Below, piece by piece: positions 62,934 to 64,000 of a DNA stretch of 64,000 nucleotides. Source of the DNA: Sacculina carcini (Eukaryota > Arthropoda > Thecostraca > Sacculinidae); NCBI GenBank assembly GCA_916048095.2, contig OU696586.1, positions 6,831,249-6,895,248 of the forward strand, written 5' to 3'. How positions within the stretch are numbered: position 1 is the first letter of the stretch; each line of letters starts with the position of its first letter. Both the position numbers and the translations under genes were made by a program. The notes beneath the pieces are model-generated. The model worked only from the letters and a program-made list of their open reading frames with translations, was not told the DNA's origin and did no database searches.

Positions 62934-63199
62934 TGTAGTATAGAGCTATAAGGCACCGCCTATTGTACCCTGTAAATGTCAGTGTGATTGTGCACTATAG
63001 GATCGCAATGGGTTGGTCGTTACCGGTAGCGAGCGATATGGTCTATTAGCGGTAGACATGATTGGTTGTGTGCATTAACTCACCGAGGGTATATAACTGG
63101 GTCGCTCTAGGTTTGTAGGTCACTTGTGGTGAGAGCTTTGACGTGTGAATGTATTGTTTCTCGTGTGTATCGTGTATCTTCGGCCCGCTCGCTATTACA
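62934..63199 (+). repeat. 3' LTR of G5
   Basis: 266 bp, preceded by a purine-rich AAGTGTGGGGGTA. It is the same length as the 5' LTR with about 11 mismatches by eye. Confidence 0.95.
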
Positions 63200-63399
63200 G
63201 ATAGGGTCACTAATAGCATGAATAACTGATGTGTTGATAAAAAATAATGCATCTAACATCCCTAATATATCATTTCCATAATTTGAATTATTTGCATGAC
63301 TCTTCAAAAAAACGTGTTTTTCTTGGTCGAGGTTTTTTAGTAAAAAAACGGTTTTTAAAAAAAACAGTCGTTTTTTAGGTCGCATCTCTAACCATGTAC

Positions 63400-63790
63400 C
63401 ACGCAGAGACCACGCATAATTCAAACATAATCTTGTTTTGTGCTGGTACTACTACTTTGTGTACAAGTGTACGTTTTTGCAGGTTCGTGTCTGATCGCTT
63501 GCGTTTATCAACGTGTATGCGTATGCACTATACTTAATTGCGTATTTAGATATAAATGTACTTGTATATATATGAATATGTATTTTCATATTCAGGTGTT
63601 GCGCTCCTCGATACCCCCGTGAATTAGCCGCGTGCACCATGTTCTGCACAACACATTTTAAAACAACTATGAGCGCGCGTTTGTGATTGTTGGGAGAACT
63701 TCCGGTACGCTCAGCTTTGTCCGACATCAGCTTAAACTCAGCGGGTGATATAAGCGGGCACATGACGCTGATTGGGGTATTACCCTATGA
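63400..63790. other. Spacer, no gene seen
   Basis: AT- and GT-rich sequence with short ORFs only. It ends just before a dispersed repeat. Confidence 0.5.
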
Positions 63791-63794
63791 TAGG

Positions 63795-63978
63795 GGATAA
63801 GATTACTACCGCCGGACCCGCTGTGTGTCGTAAGAGGCGACTAAAAGCGGACCCATTGCTTCTTTCCTCCCTGTACTGCCATGTCCACCGGGGAAGCGAT
63901 AATCCAGCAGGGTTGGCACCTCCCTTGGATTGCTGCAGCTGTCCCCTTACCTGTCTTCTCAACGGAACTAAGAAACGC
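63795..63978 (+). repeat. Dispersed repeat (GTGTCGTAAGAGGC family), copy 2
   Basis: It shares GCTGTGTGTCGTAAGAGGCG, CCCTGTACTGCCATGTCCAC and GGGTTGGCACCTCCCTTGGA-type blocks with 32290-32480. The copy continues toward the right edge. Confidence 0.7.
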
Positions 63979-64000
63979 TGAGTGAGACCGCTCGTGCTCA

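Larger units (their letters stand above)
60962..63199 (+). mobile_element. Ty3-type element G5 with reverse transcriptase deleted
   Basis: 266-bp LTRs (60962-61227 and 62934-63199) begin TGTAGTATAGAGC and end ATTACA. Flanks GATAC (left) and GATAG (right) approximate a 5-bp duplication, and the matching position in hAT copy A (GATAGGGTCAC on the minus strand near 5490) is empty. The interior of about 1.7 kb encodes Gag, then jumps to integrase; protease, reverse transcriptase and RNase H are absent. About 11 differences between the LTRs suggest about 4% divergence. TTGGCGACGAGGAT after the 5' LTR is probably the primer-binding region. Confidence 0.93.
59561..63390 (-). mobile_element. hAT-type element, copy B (inverted relative to copy A)
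   Basis: It starts TAGTGATGCAAAAAAACG and ends GGTCGCATCTCTA, with a perfect 8-bp target duplication ACCATGTA at 59553-59560 and 63391-63398. The body is the reverse complement of copy A (5308-9579) but lacks its SINE and piggyBac, and instead carries an LTR element (60962-63199). No transposase is recognised. Because the two copies differ in target site, both are independent transposition products. Confidence 0.92.

Overview
This window looks like repeat-rich nuclear DNA from an invertebrate animal. The evidence is one intron-containing housekeeping gene, many families of LINEs, LTR retrotransposons, Penelope-like elements and DNA transposons, a tRNA-derived SINE, and long (TA)n and (CA)n microsatellites. 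There is no bacterial gene organisation. I could not fix the phylum from sequence alone.

Host gene. The only host gene recognised is a UTP-glucose-1-phosphate uridylyltransferase (UGP2-like) on the minus strand. Five coding exons lie between 34874 and 30003, and their splice phases join correctly. Exons for the C-terminal half were not found. The 3.1-kb third intron carries a LINE, a short Helitron-like element and microsatellites. The two introns upstream of it are short and largely CA/TG repeat.

Left third (1-22.4 kb). This part holds degraded Ty3-type pol fragments (1-1111) with a probable LTR, then a minus-strand LINE (2.0-4.8 kb). Next is a complete hAT-type element (5308-9579) that contains a tRNA-derived SINE and a degenerate piggyBac. 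A Penelope-like cluster (9.8-14.8 kb) is split by a Helitron-like repeat. An old Ty3 element (16.5-20.6 kb) is broken by a long-inverted-repeat element and a SINE, and is followed by an endonuclease fragment of a second LINE carrying another SINE.

Middle (22.4-50.2 kb). A minus-strand Ty3 element (22.4-29.7 kb) is split by a near-full-length CR1/jockey-like LINE (about 23.0-27.4 kb). After the UGP gene comes a fivefold nest built on one LINE (35.3-47.2 kb). It is interrupted by a Tc1/mariner-like element with 21-bp tandem arrays as inverted ends (36025-38296), a LINE 3' fragment, a Ty3 element with paired LTRs (39850-46358, itself holding a RNase H LINE with 13-bp target-site duplications), and a mariner-type MITE. 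A further minus-strand LINE follows (47.8-50.2 kb).

Right part (50.2-64 kb). A Ty3 element with 5-bp target duplications (50833-54439) retains a long pol ORF, and its 3' LTR holds an inverted copy of part of its own ORF. A long Helitron-like element (55118-59294) contains many copies of its own terminal hairpin. A second complete hAT copy (59561-63390) carries a deleted Ty3 element (gag and integrase kept, reverse transcriptase lost) between 266-bp LTRs. The two hAT copies act as empty-site controls for each other's insertions.

Almost all ORFs here belong to transposons and most are broken. The value of the window lies in its insertion chronology and in several unusual element architectures.
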